Of a stretch of DNA of 40,708 nt, positions 31,901 through 40,579 are shown in pieces. Source of the stretch: an uncultured Eubacteriales bacterium. GTDB lineage: Bacteria; Bacillota; Clostridia; Oscillospirales; Acutalibacteraceae. The stretch covers positions 1,380-42,087 of the forward strand of contig ONDC01000003.1 in assembly GCA_900316495.1 (NCBI GenBank), read 5' to 3'. The position numbers and the translations under genes were made by a program. Each line of letters begins with the position of its first letter. Position 1 is the first letter of the stretch. The notes below the pieces were generated by a model. That model saw only the letters and a program-made list of their open reading frames with translations, made no database searches and was not told the DNA's origin.

Positions 31901-32627
31901 TTTCGTCCGACGCGGAGACGTCACAGGCGATGGCGTTGCAGGCAAGAGCATATGCCGCCGCCCTTTCCACATATTGCAGTACCGACCTGCCCCACACCGT
32001 TTCAGCCGGATTTTCCGCGGAATAAGCGTTTTGAAGCGCGGTCATCCTGTCCTCCGGGAACGGGAAGGAGCCTATGTAGAAATCAAGACTTTTGAGAAGC
32101 TCCGACAGCTCGCTGTCGTTTTTATCGCCGATAAGCTGCTCCACCAGCTCGAAGAAATCCTCGTCCCCCTCGGCGTAGTTTCGCTCCAGCACGTCGTTGA
32201 TGCACTCGTCCTTGAGTATTTTCAGCTCGGACTCGTCGGCAATGCGAAAATCGGGGGCAATCTCTAATTTATAGAAATTGTCCCTCACAAGTCTGCTGCA
32301 AAAGGAATCGATCGTGCAGATCGGCGCCTTCCTGATCAATATCATCTGCCGGCGCATGCGGGCGTCCCACGGGTCCTGCTCCGCCTTTTTCTGCAGCTCC
32401 GCTGTAATGCGCTCCTTCATTTCCGCGGCGGCTGCCCTTGTGAAGGTGACAATCAGCAGTCTGTCCGCGTCGCAGTATCTGTCAGGATCGTCGCTCGTCA
32501 GCCGTTCAATGACACGCTGCACCAGCACGGCGGTCTTGCCCGAACCGGCTGCCGCCGAGACAAGCAGCGTCCCCCCCGCGGCGTCGATAGCGCTGCGCTG
32601 CTGCGGCGTCCAAATTCTCTCACCCAT
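28986..32627 (-). CDS. addA: ATP-dependent helicase/nuclease subunit AddA
   Basis: This 1213-residue UvrD-type helicase and nuclease processes double-strand breaks. It shows the Walker A SAAAGSGKTAVLVQRV (about residues 23-38), helicase motifs LLIVTFTRAAAAEMKERI, DEYQDTNAVQSLIF and MTIHKSKGLEFPV, and a C-terminal RecB nuclease motif VILDYKTDRI near residue 1165. The start overlaps the addB stop by eight bases, typical of coupled addB-addA. In Clostridia, AddAB replaces RecBCD. Together with the downstream uracil glycosylase this is a DNA-repair operon. Confidence 0.96.
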   Translation of the reverse strand: MGERIWTPQQRSAIDAAGGTLLVSAAAGSGKTAVLVQRVIERLTSDDPDRYCDADRLLIVTFTRAAAAEMKERITAELQKKAEQDPWDARMRRQMILIRKAPICTIDSFCSRLVRDNFYKLEIAPDFRIADESELKILKDECINDVLERNYAEGDEDFFELVEQLIGDKNDSELSELLKSLDFYIGSFPFPEDRMTALQNAYSAENPAETVWGRSVLQYVERAAAYALACNAIACDVSASDEKLSEKYLPSFEQDREILTGIQKAAVSGDWDDLFQKSTEAQITPLGRISRLPPEAEIAKAARSVVDQIMKEIRSYVVSDTEEFAKEIAFTGRMVKKLMALLREYYAAMAEAKARRRILDFTDLEHMAVNLLVQRKETLHDGEQAPSPTDLLSAYCKTDTAVALTEQFDEIMLDEYQDTNAVQSLIFSAVARNPENSDKRELTDGVNMFMVGDMKQSIYRFRKAVPELFMEKFGRYAPYTPEKPRYPALITLGANFRSRSEVTEAINYIFRQIMSPEMGGVRYDVSQELAARAVYPASDEMTAELHFLSRPRGHELSGAEYEAAYIASLISRMLSEGFRVTDKATGELRPARYSDFCILRRGVSTNGKSYADALESKGIPSWISTDGGLLDTDESNVILSLLRVISNPLLDIPLICVMMSPIYGFSPDEMARIRLKEPSAPLYGAVMSMAKDGDAKCASFLTGMEQFRLLAATQPADRLIEEICYSTGYLAAVGAMPNGDIRRANIRLLCEFAAKCEGSGSFGAGAFISTVDRMLEQGEDLPGAVSVTENSDVVRIMTIHKSKGLEFPVCIIAGLGTQFKKDGDAGGVITHSDLGVGMKLKENGAWYETQIRRAMIERSHSESLSEEMRILYVALTRAKEKLIMVATPRSVKSCVNDAAIAVYHSTEDCGIPPFAMLQGNSFAAWLAMAAIRHPDCGCLRDISDICVEAVPEACCRLKAVIVEGEEDAGQDAPDETATAEAPEESVAAPDEALMAAIRERLAFRYPYDHLAGVPTKVTASELTRQEHSGDSISLVRPSFLMSGGLTPTERGKALHKYMEFANFRAAAESPEQELERLKQYGFLTEDEANAVDTGKIVAFFSRMKPMLAGADEILREREFSVILDREHTSVVTESDVGDEPIVLEGECDCVLVYPDGAVILDYKTDRIADPDRLVEHYGTQLRLYRYAMERVLEMPVKGIYLYSFYTDRLIEVK

Positions 32628-35600
32628 CGTTCTCCTCCTGCATTAGCTCCAAAGTGTCTGTCATGCTCTTTTTGACAATGCTCCTGCCGGCGCATTTCTG
32701 CTCCTGTGTGCAAATGATGCGGTACTCGCAGAATTCGCACGCGTCATAGCTGCCCTTCGCGGGACTGGCGCTGATCTCGCCACGGTGAAGCGCCTCCCCC
32801 ATCTCCCGCAGCAGCGAACGGATATAGGCGCGGATCACGCTGAATTGCTGTGGGTCGGCGACATAGGTCGCGCTGGCACGGAAGGTCTCTCCGCCCTTCA
32901 CGCTGGCGTTGTCATTCTTGTCAACCTTCTTCTGCATGCCGATTTCCATGGCGTTGATCACATCGGCGTCATCCACGATCAGACCGTTGTTTTTAAGCAT
33001 TTCCCTGTGTTCGTCCTCGACAGAGGTCTTTCCCCTCTCCCCGGCTATTTTTTTGAGCGAAGCAGGGGAATAAATCACACCCGCCGGAGCATACCCCTCT
33101 CCGCCCAACGCACTGTCGCAGAGAATGTCGAGATAAATGAGCATCTGCATGTTCAGCCCGGAGAGAACGTCGCTCAGCACAAATTCCTTGCTGCCGGTCT
33201 TGTAATCAACCACACGGATATACTTCACGCCCTCCCTGCTGTAAACATCCACACGGTCGATGGTCCCGCCCACGCTGATATGTGTGCCGTCGGAGAGTGG
33301 GAGCTGCAGGGGCTTTAATTCCGAACCATCAATCGGCAGCTCGAAGGAGGCGGGCACAAACAGGCTTTTGGCAAATTCCTCCCCTAACTGTCTGATCAGC
33401 ACGGAAAGCGACTGCGTAAGGCGCTTGAACAGGTAAAGGAACCGCGCCGACTTCATGTCCGTGCCACCCATGACCTCATTCAGGTAATCTGTGAGACAGC
33501 CTTCAATCAGTCCTGTGAGATCGTCCATCGCGGCAAGCTGCCCTACATCATGCTCGCGCAGCATCTTTTCAAGGACATAATGCACCACGCTGCCGTATTC
33601 CATGGGATTCAGTTCAGCTCTGCGACGCGGCGCAGCCTTCATGCCGTACTGACAGAAGTATTTGAACTGGCAGCTGTAGAAGCACTCCGCCTTCGAGGCG
33701 GAAATGTGGATGTTCCTCCCGAAGAGCGAAAGGGCATTTCGTTTATCTTGTAAAGTCTGTTGGCTTTGCGACAATGCGGAGCGGGACACCGCCTGTCTGA
33801 CAACCGCTAACCGATCGGCGTATTTTTCCATTCCCTCAAAGGTCGCCGACAAGGCGCGGGAAAGCTCGGAATCGTCGCCAGCAAGGGACGCGGCAAGGAG
33901 GAAGCCCGCGTCGTCGTTTTCAATCATATTAAGCGTGATGTTCTCGCCGCGTGACAGCCTTTTGCAGTCAGGAACAGCGCGGATAAGTTCGTTAACGATC
34001 TCAGAGCTGTAAAGCTGTTCGCCGTTACATGAGCGGCTGTAGGTCACATAGAGATAATCCGACGCGCAGGTCAGCGCGGCATAGGCGACAAACTGTTCGT
34101 TCATCGCCGTGTCAGCGGAATCGCCCGCAAGGGGGAGCTTCATGCTGATCAGCAGCTTGCGCTCGTTCTCGGTGAACACGCCGGACGATTCGGGGAGCAG
34201 CGGGAACACGCCCTCGTTCGCGCCCAGAACAAAGACCGCCTTGACACCTGCCGTCCGCATTCTGTCCGCGGAGCCGAAGACGACTTCATCCATTCCCTGC
34301 GGAATCTCGCCCACATCGGACAACCCAAGCATGAGCGTCAGCAGATCGGAGAATTCGCGGAAGGATATTCTGGCGTCTCCAAGGATGGCTGATAGCTGGT
34401 CAAGGACGTTCATGAGCAGGTTCCACACCTGTCCCTGCGCCTCCGCGTCCTGCGGCGAGAGCTTGGGCAGCATGCGTTCCACGCATTCCCCGCAGCCCGC
34501 TTCATCAATCAGTCGGTAAACCGCTGCCGCCATATCCCTGCCGCTTGCGTTTTCATCCCTGACAGCGGCTTCAAATGTGTTAAGTAATTCGACTATACAA
34601 TGCTTCGTGCCGTTGATTCTCTCCAGTTCTTCCTTTTCCGCTTCCTCCTCACGGTCTGTATAGCCATAGGGGGACTGCGTGAAGTCCTCCTTCCATTTCT
34701 TACCGCTTATGCTCCAGACAAAGCAGTAATTTTCAAGCCGCGCCACGTCCACCATGCTGACGTCGCGCAGCATGCCGGTTTTCAACCAGCGCAGTATGTC
34801 CTCGCTCCGCCAGCGGCCGTTGATGACGTCGAGCGCCGCCATCACGAACCGAACAAGCGGAAGGTCTGTCACGACCGATCGCCTGTCACAAAAGCAGGGA
34901 ATGCCCTGCAGATCGAGCGCGCGGAGTATCTGGTTTTTGTAGTCGGTATCCGTGCGGCAGATCACGGCAAAATCCCGCCATCTCATTCCCTGTTCCCGCA
35001 CGAGTCGTCTGATCTCGCGGGCGGTGAACTCCGCCTCGTCGTATTTGTCCTCCGCCTCGTAAATCACAACCGCATCGGTCTTCTCCGTAAAGGGCTCCCG
35101 ACGCTTTGAGCGGAAGAGTCCCGCCTCCACGGACATCAACGCATCTGAGTGAAAACGCTCATGTCCCGCGAGCGTTTCAAATGTTACGTCGCTGTCAAAT
35201 TCGCTGAGCGAGCGAATGGTCTGGCGTACTGTGGCAAAGAGGTCGTCGGGCAGACTGTGTTCGTCTTGCATTACCGGTTCCTCACAGCAGAGCGTCATCT
35301 CAAAGGCGTCGCATTGTGAAATGATGGGCTGTAAAACAGCCAATTCCTGCCGCGTAAACCCTGTAAAGCTATCTGCAATTACAGTCATTCCGCCGAAATA
35401 ATCGGTCGTTTTCAGGCTTTTGGCAAGGCGAGTGAGGTCGTCAAGGGGATCAATCGAGCCGATATTCTCTATCACAGCGTTGTAAGCCCCGAAAATCAGG
35501 GACAGCTCCTTCAGCTTTTGCGAGAGGATGGATTCCTCCGTCAATTCCGCCGTATCCTTCAGCAATTCCGGGGTAATGGCGCAGGATTTGAATTCAGAAA

Positions 35601-35976
35601 CCGCCATGAGCATATTCTGAATGAGGTCCTGCCGCTTTCTGCTGCCGGAGTAGAGCGAAAGATAATCCTGCACCTGGGTCATTGCGACGTTCATAACGGC
35701 GGCTCGTCCGGCATGATTCAGGCGTTTTCCCGCAAATCCGCCTGTTTCACGTGAAACTTTCCGTGAAAGTCTTGTAAAGCTATATACCTCAACAGCGTCC
35801 GCAAGGCTTGCGGGGAGCATTTGAAGCATAGCGCGTTCGGTTTCAAATGAAAACTGCTCCGGCACGAGAAGCGCTGCCCTTTTCCCCTGTCTGACAAGCG
35901 CGGCGGCGCGGTTTCTTGCGTAACTCGTCTTGCCGCTGCCTGACGTGCCGATGACAAACCTGATGCTCAAGCTCAT
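32620..35976 (-). CDS. addB: ATP-dependent nuclease subunit AddB
   Basis: This 1118-residue subunit pairs with AddA. An inactivated helicase-like domain starts with GTSGSGKTS (about residues 9-17), then SFTRLSRKVSRETGGFAGKR. The C-terminal nuclease has VVDYKTGSKEF, and four cysteines, one in CQFKYFC and three in CEFCEYRIIC, correspond to the [4Fe-4S] site of AddB. The start is uncertain: I took ATG at 35976, but a TTG at 35970 has a better spaced GGGGG. A TTG at 35988 also opens the frame. The promoter lies about 40-70 bases upstream. Confidence 0.95.
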   Translation of the reverse strand: MSLSIRFVIGTSGSGKTSYARNRAAALVRQGKRAALLVPEQFSFETERAMLQMLPASLADAVEVYSFTRLSRKVSRETGGFAGKRLNHAGRAAVMNVAMTQVQDYLSLYSGSRKRQDLIQNMLMAVSEFKSCAITPELLKDTAELTEESILSQKLKELSLIFGAYNAVIENIGSIDPLDDLTRLAKSLKTTDYFGGMTVIADSFTGFTRQELAVLQPIISQCDAFEMTLCCEEPVMQDEHSLPDDLFATVRQTIRSLSEFDSDVTFETLAGHERFHSDALMSVEAGLFRSKRREPFTEKTDAVVIYEAEDKYDEAEFTAREIRRLVREQGMRWRDFAVICRTDTDYKNQILRALDLQGIPCFCDRRSVVTDLPLVRFVMAALDVINGRWRSEDILRWLKTGMLRDVSMVDVARLENYCFVWSISGKKWKEDFTQSPYGYTDREEEAEKEELERINGTKHCIVELLNTFEAAVRDENASGRDMAAAVYRLIDEAGCGECVERMLPKLSPQDAEAQGQVWNLLMNVLDQLSAILGDARISFREFSDLLTLMLGLSDVGEIPQGMDEVVFGSADRMRTAGVKAVFVLGANEGVFPLLPESSGVFTENERKLLISMKLPLAGDSADTAMNEQFVAYAALTCASDYLYVTYSRSCNGEQLYSSEIVNELIRAVPDCKRLSRGENITLNMIENDDAGFLLAASLAGDDSELSRALSATFEGMEKYADRLAVVRQAVSRSALSQSQQTLQDKRNALSLFGRNIHISASKAECFYSCQFKYFCQYGMKAAPRRRAELNPMEYGSVVHYVLEKMLREHDVGQLAAMDDLTGLIEGCLTDYLNEVMGGTDMKSARFLYLFKRLTQSLSVLIRQLGEEFAKSLFVPASFELPIDGSELKPLQLPLSDGTHISVGGTIDRVDVYSREGVKYIRVVDYKTGSKEFVLSDVLSGLNMQMLIYLDILCDSALGGEGYAPAGVIYSPASLKKIAGERGKTSVEDEHREMLKNNGLIVDDADVINAMEIGMQKKVDKNDNASVKGGETFRASATYVADPQQFSVIRAYIRSLLREMGEALHRGEISASPAKGSYDACEFCEYRIICTQEQKCAGRSIVKKSMTDTLELMQEENDG

Positions 35977-36017
35977 TCCCCCATTCAATTCATAAGGATC
36001 AGGCGATCATTAATCAT

Positions 36018-36046
36018 AAAATATCACATTATCTCCGAAAAATCAA
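36018..36046 (-). promoter_or_regulatory. Promoter of the addB-addA-udg operon (TTGATT-17-TATTTT)
   Basis: On the minus strand TTGATT (36041-36046) and TATTTT (36018-36023) are 17 bases apart, giving a predicted start near 36011, about 35 bases before the addB start. Confidence 0.6.
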
Positions 36047-36068
36047 GCGCGAATCAGACGACGTCCCA

Positions 36069-36677
36069 TTATCGGGACTTTCGGGAGAGCGCTCGCCTGA
36101 ATTCCTCGTAAAGCTCAACGCACTTGAATTTAATTTCATAGCCGTCGCTCTCCACGAGCGTCATCTGCTCGGGACTGAGTACGTCGCTGAGCTGCGCCTC
36201 CTCCTCGCTGGCGGCGGAAATGCAGAGCGGCGGGAACATCACACACCACCAGTTGTGTCCTCCGCCGTCACCGATCACCACCCGAAGCGCCTGATATTCA
36301 CCGGCGGGCAACGTAACACTCCCGTAGGAGCGCGTCGTGAAATAACTGGTTTCCAACGAAACGCTGACAGGGTACGCATAGCCGTCGTCAAATATCACCT
36401 TCTGCGCCTCCTCCTGAAGCAGAGAGAGGTGGTTCCTTGCATCTTCGACTGCTTCTTCCTTTGTGGCGGCGTGTGAAAACATCTTCTCGCTCACCGATAA
36501 AATCCTGTCGCGCACCTTCAGCTTCAACGCCTGATCTTCCGCGCTGTCGGAATTGGCAAGCACATGCAGCCGCAGCACGCTGTCGCGGATCTCCGAGCAT
36601 TCGGTATTGAGCGAGGCGATACTCAGCAGCACCGCAAAGACAAGCCCCAGACAAACAGAAATTTCCAATCTTTTCAT
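36069..36677 (-). CDS. spoIIR: Stage II sporulation protein R
   Basis: This 202-residue secreted protein is made in the forespore and signals to SpoIIGA in the mother-cell membrane to process pro-sigma E. The N-terminal hydrophobic segment (ISVCLGLVFAVLLSIASL) is a signal or anchor. The family core follows: IRDSVLRLHVLANSDSAEDQALKLKVRD, SYGSVTLPAGEYQALRVVIG, and the hallmark GGHNWWCVMFPPLC. The start is the ATG at 36677 with GGAGG 11 bases upstream. The gene follows ispE in the same direction; an 18-bp palindrome lies between them. Confidence 0.95.
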   Translation of the reverse strand: MKRLEISVCLGLVFAVLLSIASLNTECSEIRDSVLRLHVLANSDSAEDQALKLKVRDRILSVSEKMFSHAATKEEAVEDARNHLSLLQEEAQKVIFDDGYAYPVSVSLETSYFTTRSYGSVTLPAGEYQALRVVIGDGGGHNWWCVMFPPLCISAASEEEAQLSDVLSPEQMTLVESDGYEIKFKCVELYEEFRRALSRKSR

Positions 36678-36704
36678 GTAAACAATATCCTCCGCACCGA
36701 ATTT

Positions 36705-36722
36705 TTGCGAATCGATTCGCAA
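36705..36722. promoter_or_regulatory. 18-bp perfect palindrome upstream of spoIIR
   Basis: TTGCGAATCGATTCGCAA is perfectly symmetric and lies 28-45 bases before the spoIIR ATG. The symmetry is seen; operator function is inferred. It has no T run and does not look like a terminator. Confidence 0.45.
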
Positions 36723-36771
36723 GAATTATTGACGGAGGATGGATGATTATTCATGTATTTTGCATTTCTTC

Positions 36772-37662
36772 TCAATTATCTGAAACAACCCGGCACCCGC
36801 AGCCTTCCGCATGCGTGACAAAGGTATTTGTGTAGGTCTTTTTAAGCGTAAAGGCACATTGCTTTGCAACTTCCGTGCTGTCAAAAATGCCGAACACCGT
36901 CGTTCCGCTGCCCGTCATACAGGCGCCGAGCGCACCGCCCGAAAGCATGGCGGTTTTGATGGTTTCACATTCCTCAATCCGCAGCACCTGCTCGAACACG
37001 TTGCCTACATGGTCGGCGACGCCCTCTACGTCCTGCGCCGCCAACGCTTTTTGCATGGCAGCCGCGTCGGGGCGGTTGAGAAGCGAGGAATCGCAGCCGT
37101 CTACCGCAGCGTATGCTCTTCCGGTGGACACGCCCACATCCGGCTTGCAGAGAAGAATCGCCGGCTGCTCGGCAAAATCCGACAGCTGCGGCAGGCTTTT
37201 GAGAATCTCCCCCTTGCCTTCCGCCAGCATCGTGCCGCCTGTGATGCAGAAGGGAACGTCCGCGCCCACCTTTTCGCCGATTTGCCACAGCTCTTCGTCG
37301 GAAAAATGAGTGCCGCAAAGACGGTTCATGGCAATAATGACCGCCGCCGCATCAGCGCTGCCGCCCGCCATTCCCGCCTCCATGGGAATGTTTTTCTCCA
37401 TTCCGATTTCCGCGCCTTTATCGGAGATACCCGCGTATTCAAAAAAGCGTTTTGCCGCCTTATAGGCGGTATTGCTTTCGTCATCCATCAGTAAAGCCGA
37501 TGAACTTTTCACGTGTATTCCTGTGCTGTCAGTCAGCTTTACAGTCACCTTGTCGTACAGTCCCACCGACTGCATGATCATCACGAGATCATGATACCCG
37601 TCAGGGCGCTTTCTCAGAATGTCAAGTGTGAGATTGATTTTGGCGTATGTGTGAATCAGCAT
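36772..37662 (-). CDS. ispE: 4-diphosphocytidyl-2-C-methyl-D-erythritol kinase
   Basis: This 296-residue GHMP kinase phosphorylates CDP-ME in the MEP pathway to isoprenoids; IspH in the same window acts last in that pathway. YAKINLTLDILRKRPDGYHDL at the N-terminus, the ATP-binding loop PMEAGMAGGSADAAAVI, GADVPFCITGGTMLAEGKGE and the C-terminal MTGSGTTVFGIFD are all intact. The ATG at 37662 has AGGAAGG upstream; a longer in-frame start reaches into the aminotransferase end. It is followed by spoIIR. Confidence 0.95.
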   Translation of the reverse strand: MLIHTYAKINLTLDILRKRPDGYHDLVMIMQSVGLYDKVTVKLTDSTGIHVKSSSALLMDDESNTAYKAAKRFFEYAGISDKGAEIGMEKNIPMEAGMAGGSADAAAVIIAMNRLCGTHFSDEELWQIGEKVGADVPFCITGGTMLAEGKGEILKSLPQLSDFAEQPAILLCKPDVGVSTGRAYAAVDGCDSSLLNRPDAAAMQKALAAQDVEGVADHVGNVFEQVLRIEECETIKTAMLSGGALGACMTGSGTTVFGIFDSTEVAKQCAFTLKKTYTNTFVTHAEGCGCRVVSDN

Positions 37663-37682
37663 GGTGTTCCTTCCTTTCATGC

Positions 37683-38858
37683 TCATAGCAGGTTGTTTTC
37701 TTTGAGGAATTGCCCGATTCTTCTCAGCGCCTCGTTGATATGCGCGGTGGAATAGGCGTAGGAGACCCGGATAAAGCCCTCGCCGCAGGCGCCGAAGGCG
37801 TTGCCGGGGACAACGGCGACGTGCTTTTCCCTGAGCAGACGCTCGCAGAATTCCTCCGAGGTCAGTCCGGTGGCGGCTATGCTCGGGAACACGTAGAACG
37901 CCCCCTCCGGCTCGAAGCAGTCAAGCCCCAGCTCGCGGAAGCCGCGCACGATGAGCCGCCTTCGCATGTCGTATTCGTCGCGCATTTTAAGGATGTCCTC
38001 GTCGCCGTTGCGGAGGGCTTCGATGGCGGCGTGCTGCGAGGTGGTCGGCGCGCACATGATGGCGTACTGATGCACCTTTGTCATGACGGCAATAATCGGC
38101 GCGGGACCGAGGGCATAGCCCAGCCGCCATCCTGTCATGGCGTAAGATTTGGAAAAGCCGTTGACCACGACCGTGCGTTCCTTCATCCCGTCGAGGGAGG
38201 CAATGGAAACGTGCGGCTGCCCGTTGTAGGTCAGCTCGGAATAGATCTCGTCGGCAAGCACAAAAATATCGGTTCCGCGCAGTACGGCGGCAATTTCCTC
38301 CAAATGCTCTCTCCGCATGACCGCGCCGGTCGGATTGTTCGGGAAGGGCAGAATCAGCAGACGGGTTCTGTCCGTGATACGTTCCCGGAGCGCCTGGGCG
38401 GTCAGCCGGAATTCATCCTCGCGGCGGGTGACAAGGGGAACCGTCCGCGCCCCCGCCAGCCGCGCGATAGGATCATAGCACACAAAGCTTGGCTGCGGCA
38501 CCAGCACCTCGTCGCCTGGATTCACCAGCGTGCGGATCGCCAGATCAATCGCCTCGGAGCCGCCGACCGTGACCACGATCTCCGACCTGAAATCGTAATC
38601 CAGCCCGAATCTCCGGCTGTAATAGCCGCAGATCTCCCGGCAGAGCGCGGTGAAGCCCCTGTTAGGGGAATAGCCCGTGCGCCCCTTCTGCAGGGAGTCG
38701 ATTGCGACGTCCCTGACGTGCCACGGGGTCGGGAAGTCCGGCTCGCCCACCGAGAGCGAGATAACGTCCTCCATCTCGGCGGCAATGTCAAAGAATCGGC
38801 GGATTCCTGACGGCGGAATGCGGAGGGCTGTCCGGTTCAGCAAGGAATCATAATTCAT
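37683..38858 (-). CDS. PLP-dependent class I/II aminotransferase
   Basis: This 391-residue enzyme has the fold I aminotransferase features: SVGEPDFPTP near the N-terminus, the pyridoxal-contacting PFPNNPTGAV, LADEIYSELTYNG, and the Schiff-base lysine K237 in NGFSKSYAMTGWRLGYA. The closest general group is the aspartate/aromatic or PatA-like aminotransferases; substrate is not clear. It overlaps the upstream Lrp/AsnC regulator stop by four bases (ATGA), so the regulator probably controls or senses the same amino acid. Confidence 0.92.
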   Translation of the reverse strand: MNYDSLLNRTALRIPPSGIRRFFDIAAEMEDVISLSVGEPDFPTPWHVRDVAIDSLQKGRTGYSPNRGFTALCREICGYYSRRFGLDYDFRSEIVVTVGGSEAIDLAIRTLVNPGDEVLVPQPSFVCYDPIARLAGARTVPLVTRREDEFRLTAQALRERITDRTRLLILPFPNNPTGAVMRREHLEEIAAVLRGTDIFVLADEIYSELTYNGQPHVSIASLDGMKERTVVVNGFSKSYAMTGWRLGYALGPAPIIAVMTKVHQYAIMCAPTTSQHAAIEALRNGDEDILKMRDEYDMRRRLIVRGFRELGLDCFEPEGAFYVFPSIAATGLTSEEFCERLLREKHVAVVPGNAFGACGEGFIRVSYAYSTAHINEALRRIGQFLKENNLL

Positions 38859-39337
38859 TCTATTACGTCAGCTCCTCTTTCATCGCTCTGTGAGGACAGT
38901 ATAACGCCGTCCTCCTTGTATTTTTTGAGCACAAAGGTTGTGGTGGTGGAGGTGACAGAGTCCAGCGGCGCGAGTCTCTTGGCGACAAAGAGGGCAATCT
39001 CCTGAAAGGTGCGTCCCGTGACGCAGACGGAAAAATCGTACCCGCCGCTCATGAGGCTGACCGATTCCACCTCGTCGAAGCCCATCACTTCCTCTGCGAT
39101 GGCTTCAAAGCCGGTGTCCTTGCGGGGCGTCACCTTCAGTTCGATGATGGCGGTCACCTTGTCGGTCCGCTCCAGCTTCTCCCAGTTAATGATGGTCTTG
39201 TAGCCGCAGAGTACGCCGCTCCTTTCGTATGCCGCGATTCTCTCGCCCACCTCGTCAGCGGTCATGCCGGTCATGGCGGCGATCTCCGCATTGGAAAGAC
39301 GGGGATTGTCATTGAGTATCGTCAGAATTGCATCCAT
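38855..39337 (-). CDS. Lrp/AsnC-family transcriptional regulator
   Basis: This 160-residue regulator has an N-terminal winged HTH (LSNAEIAAMTGMTADEVGERIAAYERSGVLCG, split across about residues 13-45) and a C-terminal RAM ligand domain (TAIIELKVTPRKDTG, SLMSGGYDFSVCVTG). Lrp/AsnC proteins respond to amino acids. Coupling to an aminotransferase supports a role in amino-acid metabolism. The ATG at 39337 has AAGGAGC eight bases upstream. Confidence 0.93.
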   Translation of the reverse strand: MDAILTILNDNPRLSNAEIAAMTGMTADEVGERIAAYERSGVLCGYKTIINWEKLERTDKVTAIIELKVTPRKDTGFEAIAEEVMGFDEVESVSLMSGGYDFSVCVTGRTFQEIALFVAKRLAPLDSVTSTTTTFVLKKYKEDGVILSSQSDERGADVIE

Positions 39338-39365
39338 AAACAAAAGCTCCTTTATTATTTTCTTC

Positions 39366-40304
39366 CTACAGCATTTTCTTTTTCTTCAGAATGACCATGG
39401 ACGCGACGCAGATAATCAGCGTGATCACGCAGACGATGGCAAAGCCGGCGCGGGATTCGCCGAACGGCATGCCGGACGACGGGACGTTCATTCCGTACAG
39501 ACCGGAGATGATCGTGGGAATCGCCATGACCAGCGTGATGGAGGTGAGGTATTTCATGACGTTGTTCAGCTTGCTGTCGATGATGGAGGAGATCAGCTCC
39601 CGCGTGCCGTTCAGAATATCGCGGTAAATGGCGGTCATTTCAATTGCCTGCCGGTTCTCGACGATCAGATCGTCTAAAAGCTCCTGATCGTCTGGGTACT
39701 GCTCGAGGCGGGTGTACCGCGTCAGACGGTTGAGCACGCCGCTGTTGGCGTTGAGAGACGTGGCAAAATACACCAGCGTGGACTCCAGCTCGTGCAGGTC
39801 GATGAGGTCGGTATCGGTGGTTTTGTCGCCGACGCGTTCTTCTATCTCGGTGCGCATCTTGTCGATGGTGCGAAGGGTGGACTGATAGAATGAGATAGTG
39901 CGGGCGATAATCTGATAGATGAAGCGCATTTTCTTCTTGGTGCTGAAATCCTTGATGCGCTTGCTGATAAAATCGTTGAGAATGGGCGTTTCCACGGTGC
40001 AGACGGTGATGATGGCTGTCTGAGTGATGAGAATGCCCAGCGGGATGGTGGTGTGACGGTTCTTGTCGTGTCTCACCTCCACCGAGGGAATGTCGATGAG
40101 AATCAACGTATAGCCGTCCTCCAGTTCGATACGGGAGCTTTCCTCATCATCAAGCGCCGCCATGATGTCGGCTTCGTCGATGTCGAAGTGACCGGCGATC
40201 TCGGCGACCTCATTGTAGGAGGGATCGACCATATTGACCCAGCATCCGTCCGTTATTTTATCAATTTCACGCAATACCTTGTTGTCGGTACGGTAAAGAT
40301 TCAT
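39366..40304 (-). CDS. corA: CorA-family magnesium/divalent cation transporter
   Basis: This protein of about 312 residues is a pentameric Mg2+ channel. A long cytoplasmic domain (about residues 1-250, largely helical) precedes two membrane segments; the first ends in the selectivity motif YGMNVP, and the C-terminus is a short lysine-rich tail (KKKKML). The ORF opens with two adjacent ATG codons; GAAGG lies eight to eleven bases upstream of them. It is 28 bases upstream of the Lrp gene, so it may share its transcript. Confidence 0.94.
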   Translation of the reverse strand: MNLYRTDNKVLREIDKITDGCWVNMVDPSYNEVAEIAGHFDIDEADIMAALDDEESSRIELEDGYTLILIDIPSVEVRHDKNRHTTIPLGILITQTAIITVCTVETPILNDFISKRIKDFSTKKKMRFIYQIIARTISFYQSTLRTIDKMRTEIEERVGDKTTDTDLIDLHELESTLVYFATSLNANSGVLNRLTRYTRLEQYPDDQELLDDLIVENRQAIEMTAIYRDILNGTRELISSIIDSKLNNVMKYLTSITLVMAIPTIISGLYGMNVPSSGMPFGESRAGFAIVCVITLIICVASMVILKKKKML

Positions 40305-40381
40305 CATAGTAGTAACCTTCTTTATGGGGCATTCTGTCCGAATGTATCAAAACATCGTTATGCCGTTCTGCAATTTCATTC

Positions 40382-40410
40382 ATTATAACATACCTGTGAG
40401 ATAAAATCTA
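40382..40410 (-). promoter_or_regulatory. Possible promoter of corA
   Basis: A perfect TATAAT (40382-40387, minus strand) lies about 75 bases upstream of the corA start. The -35 at 17-base spacing (TAGATT) is weak. Confidence 0.4.
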
Positions 40411-40467
40411 CAGTTTTCAAAGATTTTTTACCGGGAGATCAAATGGAATCCGATAAAGCTGAGAATT

Positions 40468-40484
40468 ATTAACTTTCTGTTAAT
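40468..40484. promoter_or_regulatory. Inverted repeat at the lipoprotein gene promoter
   Basis: ATTAAC and GTTAAT form a six-base inverted repeat with a five-base spacer that touches the first base of the -35 element, a position suited to a repressor or activator. Confidence 0.3.
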
Positions 40485-40512
40485 TGACTTTTTATAAAAA
40501 TTATTATAGAAT
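40484..40512 (+). promoter_or_regulatory. Promoter of the terminal lipoprotein gene (TTGACT-17-TAGAAT)
   Basis: TTGACT (40484-40489) and TAGAAT (40507-40512) are 17 bases apart, with a predicted start near 40519, about 60 bases before the start codon. Confidence 0.75.
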
Positions 40513-40579
40513 GATAAACGATATTTTAATAAATTATCCTATTCGTGTTTTTCATTGCCATCATAAGGAGACTGATAGA

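Noticed and set aside
36731-36775. Plus-strand GGAGG followed by a 14-codon frame
   Set aside because: Too short, no downstream gene on that strand, and it overlaps the ispE end; likely chance.
37710-38810. 366-codon plus-strand open frame opposite the aminotransferase
   Set aside because: Antisense shadow; the aminotransferase frame has all its active-site motifs.
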